From Platycnemis pennipes (lineage: Eukaryota; Arthropoda; Insecta; Odonata; Platycnemididae): DNA of 64,000 nt. Positions within the stretch are counted from its first letter, which is position 1, and every line of letters begins with the position of its first letter. A program made the position numbers and the translations under genes. The notes beneath the pieces are model-generated. The model was given only the letters and a program-made list of their open reading frames with translations, was not told where the DNA came from and ran no database searches. The stretch covers positions 126,748,133-126,812,132 of the forward strand of contig OW121853.1 of the NCBI GenBank assembly GCA_933228895.1, read 5' to 3'. Shown in pieces: positions 31,990-43,553 of the stretch.

Positions 31990-33186
31990 AGTTTATCCAT
32001 CCTCCATTATTCGTTACTACCAATCGTAATCGCTCGGTCATTGACTGGACAGCACTCTGGCACAAAGGTGCTCCTATCGCATTCCATGTGTCCTCTATGG
32101 CTTCCCAAAGGGCATGCATTCAAGGAACGTTCTTTTTCTCGAAGTTCACGTGTCATAATACCCCCAGATATTTTCGATGGGTTTGAGGTCAGGACTTCTT
32201 GCCGGCCAGACTATCTGGCGCACAGAGTTTTGGGAAAACCAATTCTTCACTTGTCTGCAGGTGTGAATGCGTGAGTTATCCTGTTTGATTAGAAACTTAT
32301 AAACAAAAGTAAATAGTATTCACTTAGTATGGTGAAATAAGAAATTTGCGTCAACGCATGAAGAAGAATTGGGTGTTTGGCTTATTATTGCAGAAACGTG
32401 AGAGAAACTGCGAAGTAGCCAATTAAATTAGATCGAGATTATAAATTCATGGAATTGAGTCAGTAAATGAGACAAAATAATAACCTGTTGAAATACGAAT
32501 TCGTCCGGAAACAGGATTTCCACAGATGGAAGCATGACGTTTTCCATTATTTGGACATACTAGTTACCATTCGAATTCCCGACAATCTTCTACAAAGCTA
32601 CAGACCATCCGCGCAGATCCACCCCCAGACATGGACAGAAAATTGACCACTTCTTCCCCTCTGCTCCACAAACTGGGGGTTGAATCGCGTATTTCTTGGC
32701 CTATACACTACCACGGGACCATTAAAACAGGAAGAGAATGTCTTCTCATGGCTGAAGAGGACTTTCTTACAGAACTCAATGTCTTCTTCAACATAGAGCC
32801 TCGCAAACTCCAGGCGTGCCACTATGTGATCATCTGTCAGAATTTCCTTCACAGCTGCAATCCTTTCCTCAAGTCCTGCACATTGTAGCCTGCGTCGCAC
32901 GGTCTGTGGACATGCGCGAACACCAACCGCACCCCTTGTCTCTTCTGCAGTGGAATAGGGATTTGCCCTTGCATGTCCACTATGGCCACGTCCTCCTCCT
33001 GAGTAGTCACTTTAGGTCTCCCTGAACCCGCCTTCCTGGATACCGAATGGAATTCCTCCCACTTCTTCTTCAAATTAATAATTGTCACGTGGGAGAAATC
33101 CAATTGCCGTGCAATCTCCCGAACTGGCATGTTTGCCGTTAGCATTCCTGCCACTCGGTTTTTCCGTCTAGGTGTCATTTGCGGCA
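31990..33186 (-). pseudogene. Tc1-type transposase, broken
   Basis: Starts at ATG 33186 (MPQMTPRRKNRVAGML) with a helix-turn-helix region (MPVREIARQLDFSHVTI). The DDE part shows VLFSHEKTFSS, where the first catalytic Asp of the usual FSDEKTF is His, then RNTRFNP and VWGWI. Lower down QDNSRIHT keeps the second Asp and WPARSPDLKPIENIWG the third acidic residue. Frameshifts at about 32890 and 32600 and a gap before 32290 separate the blocks. The Asp-to-His change would abolish catalysis. Confidence 0.85.
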
Positions 33187-33354
33187 TTCCTATGGCGTGA
33201 CAATCACGCACCGTCACTTTTTCTGGAATATTTTTCCTCCCAAAAACACACACTTCGTCGCTAACACCACACTCTCTACTGGAAACGAAATTAATAAATG
33301 GCAAGGCAGGCATTCGCTCAAGTCGGAACGGCGCATTTTAAACACATGGCAACA

Positions 33355-34733
33355 TCATATGCCCCGCTTTTGTTTCGCGGCATGAAAACCCTTCCTACCG
33401 TTGAGCTTCCAGTCTCCAGATTCAAGTATGACGCGGCTTTGATTTCGCCTGCTCATATTTCGCTCGGGCGCATCTCGTACCGAGATCGCCAGTCCGACGC
33501 CAAAGCGTTCGTCAATCGAATACAGCGACAGTGTTGCGTCATCGCTGATTTTAAAGGCCTGTTGGCCAGGTTGCGTCTGGAAGTGGTACAAATGTTTTGT
33601 AAGTAGCTGTACAACTACTCGGGAATAGATACTTCTCATAGACTGGCTGCCATGAATGTACTTGCATGTTATTTTTACAGTCAAGAATAGATTTCTTATT
33701 TAGCCGCAAATGTATGTGGCATGTGGTAGGAAACTTAGTTTTTCATCCAAATATACTCCCAGATACTTGAAGGAATTGACTCTTTATCTGCTTCCCCTGA
33801 TTTTCACCTAAGGATTTCTTTTAAGTTTCCGACGAAAATCATATATTCACTTTTATTTTGAGAGAAGGTTAGTTTGTTGTCATAAGCCGCATACTATTAT
33901 ATTGACGCATTGGCGCGCTAGTAATTCTATTTCAAGTCTTGTGGAAGCAGGGATGGCGAATGCAATGTCATCTGCGCAGGCAATTATCTCACAGTTGGGA
34001 GGAAACTGTCTTCTTAATAATTGGTTCATTATTAGGTCCCAGAGGAATGATCCTAAGACTGATCCCTGCGGACAAAATTTGGAAGCTGTTTTTTCTTCCG
34101 TGTGATTTTTTGACCTATACTCGATGACTGTTTTGGAAGTAGCTTCTGATTAGGTTTAGCAGATTTTTAGGGATTCTACGATGTCTCATTTCTTCCAGGA
34201 CGGCAGGCCACCAAACGGAATCAATAGCCCCTTGTATATCTATGAAGAGGACTAGCTGGTATTTGCTTGTTTGAGCGTGGTTTTTGAGATTTATGATGAG
34301 ATGATTAATAGCATTGGATGTCTTGCTGTTTCTTCTGAATCCGTACTGGTCATTTGTGTGCATTGTTATCGCGCCAATTAAATCTTCAAATTTTTTATTT
34401 TTAATTGTCCTTTCAAAGGCATTGCCGAGTTCTGGTAGGAGTATGATAGGACGGTACGCCTTTGGTTCTTTAGGGTCTTTTTCCTTATTCTTTAGGAACG
34501 CGTGCAGTTTTCATGTTTTCCAAGTTGTTGGAAAATGTCCGAATTATAAACAATCATTGAATATGCATGTTAGGTCATCAATGAGTAGGTCTCTTATTTG
34601 CAGTAAAATGATTCCATGTATTTTATCGTGACCGGGAGCTTTCTTTTTTGCGGATTTGCATGAGTGATGTTTCTGCTTCCTCTTTGGTGAAGGGGTTAGT
34701 GTCTTGTTCGTTAGAGTTCAAATTATACATTCC
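33355..34733 (-). pseudogene. Non-LTR reverse transcriptase fragment (family unassigned)
   Basis: On the minus strand from about 34640: AYRPI-like block, NDQYGFRRNSKTSNAINHL, VLFIDIQGAIDSVWWPAVL (catalytic Asp), then CPQGSVLGSFLWDL and CADDIAFAI (YADD equivalent). A post-RT region with LLTKHLYHFQTQPGQQAFKI continues to about 33360. Frames break around 34110, 33900 and 33700. It differs from the I-like LINE of this window and ends where LINE copy 4 starts (34736). Confidence 0.75.
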
Positions 34734-34735
34734 AT

Positions 34736-36244
34736 CCCCCTGTGGGTAGGGGGATTGAGATACTCCTGCAGTATCCCTGCTTGTCGTAAGAGGCAACTAA
34801 AAGGGCGGGGAGAACACCCCGAAAACAAACCCCATGGGTTGAGCCCGGACAGTCTTGTGGGTCAGCTGTCTGTGTGCGGCCACACCACCTGGCCTGCGAT
34901 CCACTTGCATGTTTGCCATGTGTGGAGACCCGTAAGGAGGAGAAGGGGATCCTGGAGGGTAAGGTTCGTAGTTCCCAGCCAGGTGTCGAATTCACGGTAT
35001 GGACTACGTGCCAATACCCCTCTTTGGCCTTGGATTCGCTGTAAACTTGCGGCCGGGGGCTAGCCACTCGGTCAATCGGCTTCCGTGGCGTTCTGTTCAA
35101 CGGTGGCGAGTGCCAGGGAGGTGGTGGTCTGCGTAGGGCGGTCGGAGACGTACGGGTTTGGTGGGGCCGTGCATCGAAGACCCAACCCGAAACAAACAAC
35201 CACCTCTAGGGTGCTACATCCCTCGGGTAGCCCTGGCGAACACACCGGTTTGCGGTGCGGCGTCCCGTATGTGTGACTCCATGGAGAATGGGGAGCTCGG
35301 GGGATGAAGTCTTACTTGGTATGGAGGATAACAACCTACCACCAATTAAAAGATCCCAGCCCGCCCCAGTGGGGGAGATAACGGTCTCTGAGCCTCGCGG
35401 CGATTTTTGATTATGAAGTGTACAAGGGAAGACGAGACCCTCATGCAGGTGTCTCCCTTCCTAATTAAGAGTTTTGTCGGCCAAGATTCCCGGCGAATTA
35501 AAGTCCGCAAAGAAACTGCGGGATGGGTCTCTGCTAATCTAAACAAGCAACCCAAATCAGGCCGAGAAATGACTAGGTATTGAGGCACTCTATGACATTC
35601 CCGTCTCGGTAGAGGTGCACCGCATCCTGAACACCAGTCGGGGAGTCATAAGTCATTACGACTTCTTATACGTGGAAGCTGAGGAAATAAAATCTGAAAT
35701 GTCGTCTCAAGGCGTCACAGACGTTCGTCGGCTTACCACCAAGCGTAATGGAGAAGTAGTGAACACTACATCCGTCGTTATGACTTTTGCCCTTGATAGG
35801 CTCCACTATACGGTGTTCGTCGGGTACGAATCGGTCCCTGTGCGGCCATTCGTACTGGCTCCTATGCGCTGCTTCCAGTGCCATAAGTTCGGACTAATCG
35901 CTTAGCGATATGAGGGCAAGGCCACCAGCCCACGTTGTGGCCTGGAAAACCACGAGGGTACGGAATGCAAAAATGACCCACACTGCGTTAATTGCGAGGG
36001 TACACACCCCGCCTATTCTCGTCAATGCCCAAAAGTGAAGGAAGAACGCAAAGTCATGGAAATCAAAATTTGGAAAAGATCACCTATTTCGGGGCGAGAA
36101 AGAAGTATAGGGCACTGGAGGCCCCTACCTTCTCCAAATCCTTCGCTGCATTTGCTACAAACCAAGTAACCAAGGTCAGTATCGCAACAGAGACAGAATG
36201 CGCAATCAACCACAGCAGAACAAAAAGAGAAATCGGCCACTCCG
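34736..36244 (+). mobile_element. I-like LINE copy 4, 5' part (split by Transib A)
   Basis: Starts with the CCCCCTG 5' end and covers leader and ORF1. The ORF1 ATG at about 35320 is followed by frameshifts; the best part (35615-35905) matches the central domain. The first knuckle is lost to HKFGLIA-stop. The copy is interrupted at 36244 by Transib A and resumes at 40099 at the equivalent point of ORF1. Confidence 0.88.
36240..36244. repeat. Transib A target site, left
   Basis: CTCCG precedes the left heptamer. The right side reads AACCG at 40099-40103, so the duplication is imperfect or partly lost. Confidence 0.5.
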
Positions 36245-36283
36245 CACAGTGGTCGGAAGGCCCTCATTTCCCGGACAAAAGTT
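36245..36283 (+). repeat. Transib A left terminus, 23-RSS-like
   Basis: Heptamer CACAGTG at 36245-36251, spacer 36252-36274 (23 bp), nonamer-like ACAAAAGTT at 36275-36283. Confidence 0.88.
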
Positions 36284-37239
36284 ATTTTTTTGATCTTCAC
36301 GCATATTAGTTAATTTTGAGTCCACTTCATTGCTAAAAATTCATCGTAAATAAACTAAGTACATTTTAAAGCCAATAAAGTGATACACTTTACACATATT
36401 TGGTATCGTAATGATATTTTACTATCAATAAGCTAAGGGCGCACACGATGTATTTAGAATAACTTTGCAAATACCTAATTTGGAAACTTTAGTGGTTGGT
36501 TGGCCTCTGTGAAACTTAATCCATCGGTAACTTTGTCACAAATAGCCGAATGCTATTTATAACGCTCCTCATTGCAGAGGGGGATGAATCAAAGCGAGGC
36601 CTTGATTTGACTCCTTTTTCTACAATGGAAAGCGTTACATTTGACCACAAATTAGTGTAGACAGATTAACTCGGCCTCCTTTTCTCGCGTGGGAAGGTAG
36701 GCTAGTCAATGTATCTACATTATGGACAGTCTAATTGACTACTTCACTCTTCCCTATCCAGTTTTCCTCACTCTTGACTTTACTGTAGATGATAATCTGA
36801 AGCGAGCCAGTGCGAGTAGAAAAGAATAGAAGGATACGACGAGTCTATCTTCATTGAGTGTTAGCCTCGCACTTTCCATACAGTAGTGAGTGTCTGAATG
36901 TGTGCGATAGTTTTGCATGCAGAGAAATGACTACACGGAAGCAGTTATTTGAAGTATTGAGGTAAAAATAGTCTCAAACTATGAAGGAGCAGTGTGACCA
37001 CCTTTATCAGTATTTGATCAGGTACTTCGAACTCTTTTCTTACCGTAATCTCTACCTATAGTTATCAATTGAGCAATTGGCCACACTGATAGGTCATCTT
37101 AATATTACTGCTTGGTTGCTGAAAAGTAAAAATATAAATTTCTGTGTAAGCTTATTCAAAACTACACTTTTGTCATTACTCAGTACGCATCATATAGAGA
37201 ATAGCATAGATGCCAGAAGGAAAATAGCTCTACAATACG

Positions 37240-39232
37240 TATTTCTGCCTTCTACTCACATATTCATTCAAGATGGCAGAAATGTCAAAGGAAACTGGCT
37301 AGATTTCTGCATTGTTATTTTGAATGGCTGGAAGAAGATGCCAATTTGTTTTTGATGAGCTCACCACCCTCGGAGCTTCAGGTGAGTACAGTTTTATAAA
37401 ACAACTAAATCAGATAGGATCGTGTAAGCTCCAGAATTTTTTATGCGAAATGATTATGGTTACTAAAATATTTCAGAGATAGGACGTCCTAAGAAGGAAT
37501 TCAGTGAACTCTGCGATCGTTCCAAGCGAAGACGTATAACAGATCTTTGCGGCAAAACAAGCCCGGAGGAAATTTCGTTTGCAGCATGTTCAAGTCTGAG
37601 AAATACAGGCAAAGGAGATGCTGCTCAGGTATTAGGAGAAGCTCTGCGCACTCCTAAGAGGGCTTCAAAGATAAAAAAGGCGTGGGAGTCAGTCCAAAAC
37701 ATGAGAGAATATGTAGTTAGGTTTACTAGCTAGGTTTACTAGCGACGAGGCCCTAGCTTTATTCTTGGACTTTAATCTCACCAAAAGACAATCTGTCTTA
37801 ATTCGTCAGCGCTTCTCTCGAAGAACGTGCATGTTATGCCAAGTTATGATGGTCTTTTGGAGGCTAAAACACGATGCTATCGGAGAAGAGAGGACACTGT
37901 AATCACATATTCATGTGCCGAGACAAGTCTCCAGGGGTTACTTGAGCATACTGTTAATCGAATTCTAATCGTTGAGGAGCCGGTAATAAGGACTTTGTCT
38001 CCTGAGCAGCGATGTAACTTGTCCCTTGTGTGTAAATGGGGATTTGATGGTGCGTCAGGTCATTCCACGTACAAGCAAACTGCCCCTGATCCGAATTTTC
38101 ATGATGGTGGCATATTTTTTACATCACTTGTTACGTTACAGATGTTTACACGGATAGGGCAGGGGCTAAAAGTTATTGTGTGGTAAAATTCGCGCCCGTC
38201 TTCGCCAAGGTTCTGTCGACCTCTAAAATTTGAGTTTGTTAAAGAAACAGCACCTGTAACGACATATTCAGCGACAAATAGACAAATTACATCCTACGAA
38301 ATGTAATAATTTTGAGCTTGACTGCTGTATTACTCACAAATTATACCTGACTATGATCGACGGTAAGGTTTGCAATGTACACACGTCTACTGCCTCATCA
38401 CAATCCTGCAATATCTGCCAGTCGAAGCCATCAGAAATGAATGACTTAGAGGAGATTGCAAGAAAGCCTGTGAACTCCCGAGCCTACCACTATGGCCTTT
38501 CGCCTTCGCAGTGCTGGATAAGGTCGTATGAGTGTATCCTACACATTGAATACAAGCAAAATATCAGGAAGTGGCACGTCTCTACGGAGCACGACAAAAA
38601 GAGTGTAGCCATGAGGAAACAGGAACTACAGAAGGCTTTTAGAGAAAAAATTGGCCTTATCATTGATCAGCCAAAACAAGGCAGCTGTACAACGAACGGC
38701 GGGAACTCTGCACGCCGTTTCTTTGAGAATCATGAACTTTCCAAAGAAAATACCGGAGTTAATGTAAAGTTCATTCAGCGCTTGTCAAATATCCTCCACG
38801 CCTTGGCAAGCTCTTAGGAGATAAATGTTGAGGCTTTCCGGGACTACACTAGAGAGACAGCCCGGCTCTTTGTACATTTGTACGGTTGGTATGAGATTCC
38901 AGCCTCGGTTCATAAGCTCCTTATGCATGGGGCGGATATAATCGGCGCAAAAAAGTCGCTCCATTGCCTTTAGGACTTTTTTCCGAGGACGCCCAAGATG
39001 CTAGAAATAAAGACGCAAGAAAATACAGAGAAATGAATACAAGGAAGACGTCAAGGGTAGAATGTAATGAAGACCTTATCCACATTCTGCTAGTATCATC
39101 CGACCCATTGAACACCAGCATGAGAAGAAAGGTGAGACGGAATAATGCTGCAATATCTAGCGATGTCCTACAGCTGCTACGAGAACCTCATGAGAAGTCG
39201 GACATTCCTCAAACACTTGAGTCGGAGGAATA
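37240..39232 (+). pseudogene. Transib A transposase (RAG1 core homologue), broken
   Basis: A relic spliced transposase. FLHCYFEWLEED precedes a GT donor at 37382, and exon sequence resumes at 37477 with EIGRPKKEFSELC and SPEEISFAACSSL, parallel to Transib B. The core has VCKWGFDGASGHSTYKQ (first Asp, ~38043), MIDGKVCN (second Asp, ~38359) followed by a C-x2-C pair (SCNICQ), GGNSARRFFEN, and near 38990 SEDAQDARNKD with KTSR and LVSSDPLN. In RAG1 the third catalytic residue is Glu962 in NESGNK; the aligned position here is Asp (AQD). Stops at ~37734 and 38817 and a frameshift at ~38950 make it inactive. Confidence 0.88.
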
Positions 39233-40061
39233 AGAAAGTTAATGATATTCTATATTACGATACATTTTGTCTTACGTATTAAATTTAAATAAAGTTTACT
39301 TAAAAAATGAACTGTTTTCATTAAATAAACCTGCGGCAAGGTAGCCCGTAATTTGAAATCGTATGCCCACAACGTTTCAGAGAGAATTTAGATATACAAT
39401 GTTTAAAACTTGAAAGAAATGGTTTCGTCTAATGAATGTTGTCTCGTGGAATTAATTTCAAAATCATATTCTGTTAGTCGCAAAGAGCCATTATTCCTAG
39501 CAATTGTCAATTCGATACGACCATTTTACGCCTTCTCCTAGGGAACGAGAGTCTTTCAACATTCGTCACGAGTGACCATGTTAACCTCTTCAATCAAAAA
39601 TGCGCAGTTATGCGCAGCTAATTCTTTCAACAATTGGTATATGAGATATCATTCTACATGTGTCACTAAAGCAGAACACAGTGTAACGTAGTGGAAATTT
39701 TATAGCTCGAATTTATTTCTAGAATGCCAATTACTGGAGGACGCCAGATGAAGCTCTGTTTTATAGCTTATTTCTAATCTAACACGACGTATGGCTTATA
39801 AGCACAATTTCTAAGTCCCAAAGAATCAACTATATTAAGTATCGTTCAGGGAATCACACCCGATGGCAGAGGAACGCAAATGGAATATTGCTAATTTCTC
39901 TGCCTGAAAACAAACAAATCACGATCCCTCTATTCTTAGGTCTGTAGTGTTGGAACGGTTGAAGTTGAAGTTGAACATCAAAAAAGTGTGGTTTACTTGG
40001 GATGAATATTTAACTAAATTTGGACTCCAATTTGAGGAACTTGTATAATATTCGAAAAATG

Positions 40062-40100
40062 GACTTTTGTCCGGGAAATGAGGGCCTTTCGACCACTGAA
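40062..40100 (-). repeat. Transib A right terminus, 23-RSS-like
   Basis: On the minus strand the heptamer position reads TTCAGTG instead of CACAGTG (40100-40094), then a 23-bp spacer and ACAAAAGTC (40070-40062). Confidence 0.8.
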
Positions 40101-40492
40101 CCGGCTAAGGCCTCTAAACCGGCACAAAAACATGAAAATAAAAATGTGAGTCCTAGCAAAATGAACTTACCTATTTCAACCACAATTACTAATGCGAGGC
40201 GTGAGAAGACGCCTTCCCCGGTCCCTCCGGCCCCGTTGGACAGAACCGACCGGAATCGATGGAAGAGGACGAGAGTATTTCAGAGACAGAGGTCCTCCTC
40301 GCGAAGCAGAAGGGGAAGAAGCACCGCCGAATACGGCGGTGATTCTCCCACCGGATAGAGTGCTCGACGTAAGTTTTAACTTTTATACTTTTATGGCATT
40401 TATCCTGCAGTGGAACTGCAATGGTTTTTATAGGCATAAGGAGTATTCGCTGATGGTTCTAAATCGGATGCAGCCTGCTCGTGCGCAGTTGC
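40099..40492 (+). mobile_element. I-like LINE copy 4, 3' part, internally deleted
   Basis: Resumes the Lys/Pro-rich ORF1 end, the ORF1 stop and the ORF2 ATG at about 40393, then jumps at about 40442 straight to the first RNase H block (TDGSKSD equivalent), so roughly 2.85 kb of ORF2 is missing. It is cut at ~40492 by RTE-like sequence. Its ORF1-ORF2 spacer is 50 nt, not 48. Confidence 0.85.
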
Positions 40493-41290
40493 ATGAATAA
40501 GGCTTCTGGAATTGATGATATTCTTGCAGAACTTTGAGAGGCATTAGCGAAGGGATAAGGAGGGATCCGAATAAGAAGCTGATAACCATGAAAAGGACAA
40601 TGGCCAGGTATCAGCTGAAGTTCAATAAGAAGAAGACTAAGATATTGGTGTTCAGCAAGAGAGAAGAGGCCAAAACCAAAGTTAAACTTGGAAAACAAAA
40701 GCTGAAAGAGGTGAAAGAGTTCTGTTACTATGGAAGCCGAGTAACGAACGACGGAAGAAGCAAGAAAGAAATAGTTAGTAGAATAGCCCAGGCAAAGAGG
40801 GCATTCTATCAAAAGAAGAATCTACTTACAGCTGGAAATACAAGCGTAGAAGTAAGGAAACAATTAATCAGGACGTGCATCTGGAGCGTTTCTGTATGGC
40901 AGCGAGGCATGGACAATGACTGCAGCGGAAAAGAAAAGGGTGGAAGCATTCGATATGTGGTGTTACAGAAGAATGATGAACATTAAATGGATCGACCGAG
41001 TAAATAACGAGGAAGTTCTAAGAAGAGTGGGAGAAAGGAGAAGCCTTCTCAATATCGTAAGAAGAAGACGGGGCAACTTATCGGCCACATCATGAGACAT
41101 GATGGCCTGATGAAGGCAATCGTCGATTGACTAGGGAAGAATGGCAAAGGAGGACCTCGTGCAAGATATATGGAATAAGTGATAAAGGATGTGAAAGAGA
41201 AGAATTACGTGAATATGAACAGATTAGCCGATAGAAAAACTCAGTGGAGAGCGGCGTCAAACCAATCTCAGGATTGATGACTTATGATGG
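40493..41290 (+). mobile_element. RTE-like LINE fragment, deleted and broken
   Basis: Starts in the RT with NKASGIDDILAEL, jumps near 40556 to the RT end (MARYQLKFNKKKTKIL, VKEFCYYGSRVTNDG, KKEIVSRIAQAKRAFYQKKNLLT) and continues in broken frames to IGHIMRHDGLMKAIVD. It ends in a GATGATGATT tail, as RTE elements do. The same family is at 61785-62440 and 11935-12080. Confidence 0.82.
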
Positions 41291-41329
41291 CGATGATGAT
41301 TACAGCTTCTTATCATTTTAAGTAAATGT

Positions 41330-41935
41330 TATAGACACGGCATGATTTCTGCACTTGAAGGGAAGTAGGCGCTTACAAAAGTAAATTCATTTCCCTTTTC
41401 ATGCGAGATTTCGGCCACAGAAAAATAGTGGTTAACTAGCGAATTCACCTTGAGTACGTCTACTTCCTCATTTATTACTACGACTGAAGTAAGTTGTCTC
41501 TGTTGAGGCTGTTGATGGGACACTTCTCGTACTTGCTCCAATTCCTTCCAACTCCAATTTTCCAGTTATTTCTTCGTCCAAAGCGAGAAGTGTATGGCTC
41601 CTGTATTAGTACAATATCGAACTGAAGTTTATTGGAGACTTCTTTAAGCTCGGCGCTTGCTGTCTTTTAAGGTTCTGAAGATTTATCTGACCAATTTTTA
41701 GAGATTTCTTAGCCACAATTAATCGTTTGCGGTAATGCGTCTTTCCTTCTTTTATGGATCGGGCAATCTTCATCCAAAGCAGAATGATCATGACTGAGAT
41801 TGCCTTTTTTGCAGTTTATGCAGACACCTTCGCTATGTCGGAGTCGGAAAATTTTTGTTTGATCTCCGTTCCCAGCCGTTGGCTGTTGCCGGAGTGGTGA
41901 TCGTTGTTTTTGTGGCACAATGTTTACAGCAGAAT
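41330..41935 (-). pseudogene. Jockey-type LINE: end of ORF1 and endonuclease start
   Basis: From 41918 down: EGVCINCKKGNLSHDHSALD, a knuckle of ORF1 (C-x2-C...H...C), ending before 41700. Then an AP endonuclease N-terminus in broken frames: LKIGQINLQN, a block equivalent to LQFDIVLIQEPY, and LVNHYFSVAEIS...FTFVSAYF (41330-41541). A 38-bp segment at 41800-41837 recurs at 43736-43773. Confidence 0.65.
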
Positions 41936-41944
41936 GACTTTTAG

Positions 41945-42498
41945 CGAAGCAAGTTACACAGGCGGGTGATCAATGAGGGATTGAGGGTAGGGAAATCGGG
42001 GTGATGGTTGGGGGTTTTGAGAATATATAAGGCGGAGGATGGGATTAGGATGGGTTTTGAGGGAGTTAAATAATTTTTTGGATTCAAGGTACAGGATTTT
42101 GGGAAAGGTAGGTATTTTTAGGTCACTATGTATAGTCACAGATTGCCACATTTAGTACCCTCGTTAGCAGTTTTATGGTGTACGGGCTTTTGCAAGCCCA
42201 TGCTGGAGCGGCGTACTTCAGCACAGCTTCCACGGCTCCACGAACCAGGGTTATTTTTGCTTTTAAGCTCAGCGGAGATCTGCGTGCTGTGAGAGGGGCA
42301 ATCATGGCCCACATGCCCTTTGCCTTTTTGATGGTATCTTCCCTGTGGGTCACAAAAGTGAGGTGGCGGTCAAGTGTAACACCGAGATATTTGTTAGCTT
42401 TCTCGTCTCTGATCGGGCTGCCGTTCAGGAAAATGTTTTTATTTGGTTTCGCCTTTTTTCTTCCAGAGAATGTGATTCTGACGGATTTGTTTGAGTTT
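41945..42498 (-). pseudogene. Jockey-type LINE RT C-terminal part (left of Copia)
   Basis: On the minus strand HREDTIKKAKGMWAMIAPL and VRGAVEAVLKYAAPAWA are the post-RT region of jockey-like proteins. The frame ends at about 41954 with the usual short HSDLKIPT tail. It continues uninterrupted across the Copia insertion into 43559-43735. Confidence 0.75.
42494..42498. repeat. Copia target-site duplication, left
   Basis: AGTTT, repeated at 43554-43558. Confidence 0.9.
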
Positions 42499-42700
42499 TG
42501 TTAGAGGTTAAATAATATCTTGAGATATCCGCTTTAAACTAAGATGTTTTAATAACGAGTCACAGACACATCCAAATTCCAGTTTACAAATTGAACGACT
42601 GACAGAGAGTTGACAACAACAATATAGATAAATAGTTACTGACATAAATAGCAACATATGTTGCCAACCCATATTTATGTATTAGATTACAACTCTAACA
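42499..42700 (-). repeat. Copia 3' LTR
   Basis: 202 bp, differs from 43352-43553 at one visible base (T in CTTGAGATAT here, C in CTCGAGATAT there). Confidence 0.95.
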
Positions 42701-42715
42701 CCCTCACTTAATCTA
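42701..42715 (-). other. Copia polypurine tract
   Basis: On the minus strand AAGTGAGGG lies next to the 3' LTR, as expected for plus-strand priming. Confidence 0.65.
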
Positions 42716-42863
42716 ATAGGTATATATATATAAATCATTAAGATTCTGCAACCAGTCCTTTCTTCCTGTCATATCGTAGCTCCGGAGTAGATGAACCAGT
42801 CAGCTTCACTCGCGATGTGTTTGGCTCCCAAGGCTGCCACAGAGAGAAGAGTTCTCTCCTTTT

Positions 42864-43253
42864 TCATCGCCGTACTCGGTACAGCTGATGGTCCTTGTGC
42901 AGTCCTGGACCCATGCGATGAACCGCTACTGTGTGTCTCGTAGTTCCATCTGCTCCTGCATTTGGCTCTAATGTCACCAAATTTCCCACGTTTCTAGCCA
43001 CTTGCACTGCTTTACCAGGTTGTCGCCCGGAAACCCCTTTACTTTTTGCCCACAACGCGGACTCGTCATTTTGGCCCCACCGACTGTCCTGAATTAATTT
43101 GGATGTGTCATCTGCGGCGTAGCCTTCAACGCAACTCCAAAACCCTTCGTGCACTAAATACATCTTCATTTGGAATGTCCAAATATTGTAATTGTCCCGT
43201 CCATCCAATTTTTCCATGGATGCCAAACCAGTTCCAACTGACGCCTCAGCCAT
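42864..43253 (-). pseudogene. Copia gag N-terminal remnant
   Basis: From ATG 43253 the frame reads through LDGRDNYNIWTFQMKMYL and EGFWSCVEG, the N-terminal gag domain of Copia elements (a Trp-rich block). After about 55 residues the family pattern is lost, reflecting internal deletion. No nucleocapsid knuckle and no pol domain remain. It is about 130 residues and not a working gag-pol. Confidence 0.8.
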
Positions 43254-43337
43254 TTTTCGCTTTAACGATACAATAAAAAAAATGCACTCGCGTAATGTTG
43301 CAGTACTATTGAAGCACAACTGGTCCTTTTCGGTCGC

Positions 43338-43351
43338 CTGGGCCCATAACC
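43338..43351 (-). other. Copia primer-binding site
   Basis: CTGGGCCCATAACC on the plus strand adjoins the 5' LTR. It equals the anticodon region of initiator tRNA-Met, the internal half-tRNA primer used by insect copia. Confidence 0.85.
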
Positions 43352-43553
43352 TGTTAGAGGTTAAATAATATCTCGAGATATCCGCTTTAAACTAAGATGT
43401 TTTAATAACGAGTCACAGACACATCCAAATTCCAGTTTACAAATTGAACGACTGACAGAGAGTTGACAACAACAATATAGATAAATAGTTACTGACATAA
43501 ATAGCAACATATGTTGCCAACCCATATTTATGTATTAGATTACAACTCTAACA
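43352..43553 (-). repeat. Copia 5' LTR
   Basis: 202 bp, partner of 42499-42700. Confidence 0.95.

Larger units (their letters stand above)
36245..40100 (+). mobile_element. Transib A (RAG1-related DNA transposon)
   Basis: About 3.86 kb, inserted in LINE copy 4. Both termini begin with the same ~40 bp: left CACAGTG, 23 bp, ACAAAAGTT; right (reverse strand) CAGTG with the first two bases altered, 23 bp, ACAAAAGTC. CCCTCATTTCCCGGACAAAAG is identical at both ends. The transposase at 37240-39232 is broken. Confidence 0.92.
42499..43553 (-). mobile_element. Small internally deleted Copia element
   Basis: Two 202-bp LTRs with TGTTAGAG...CTCTAACA ends, 5-bp duplication AGTTT, a tRNA-iMet-type primer-binding site and a polypurine tract. 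Only ~650 bp lies between the LTRs, holding the gag start and no protease, integrase or RT. It must have moved by help from a complete element. The LTRs differ at one visible position, so the insertion is recent. Confidence 0.93.
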
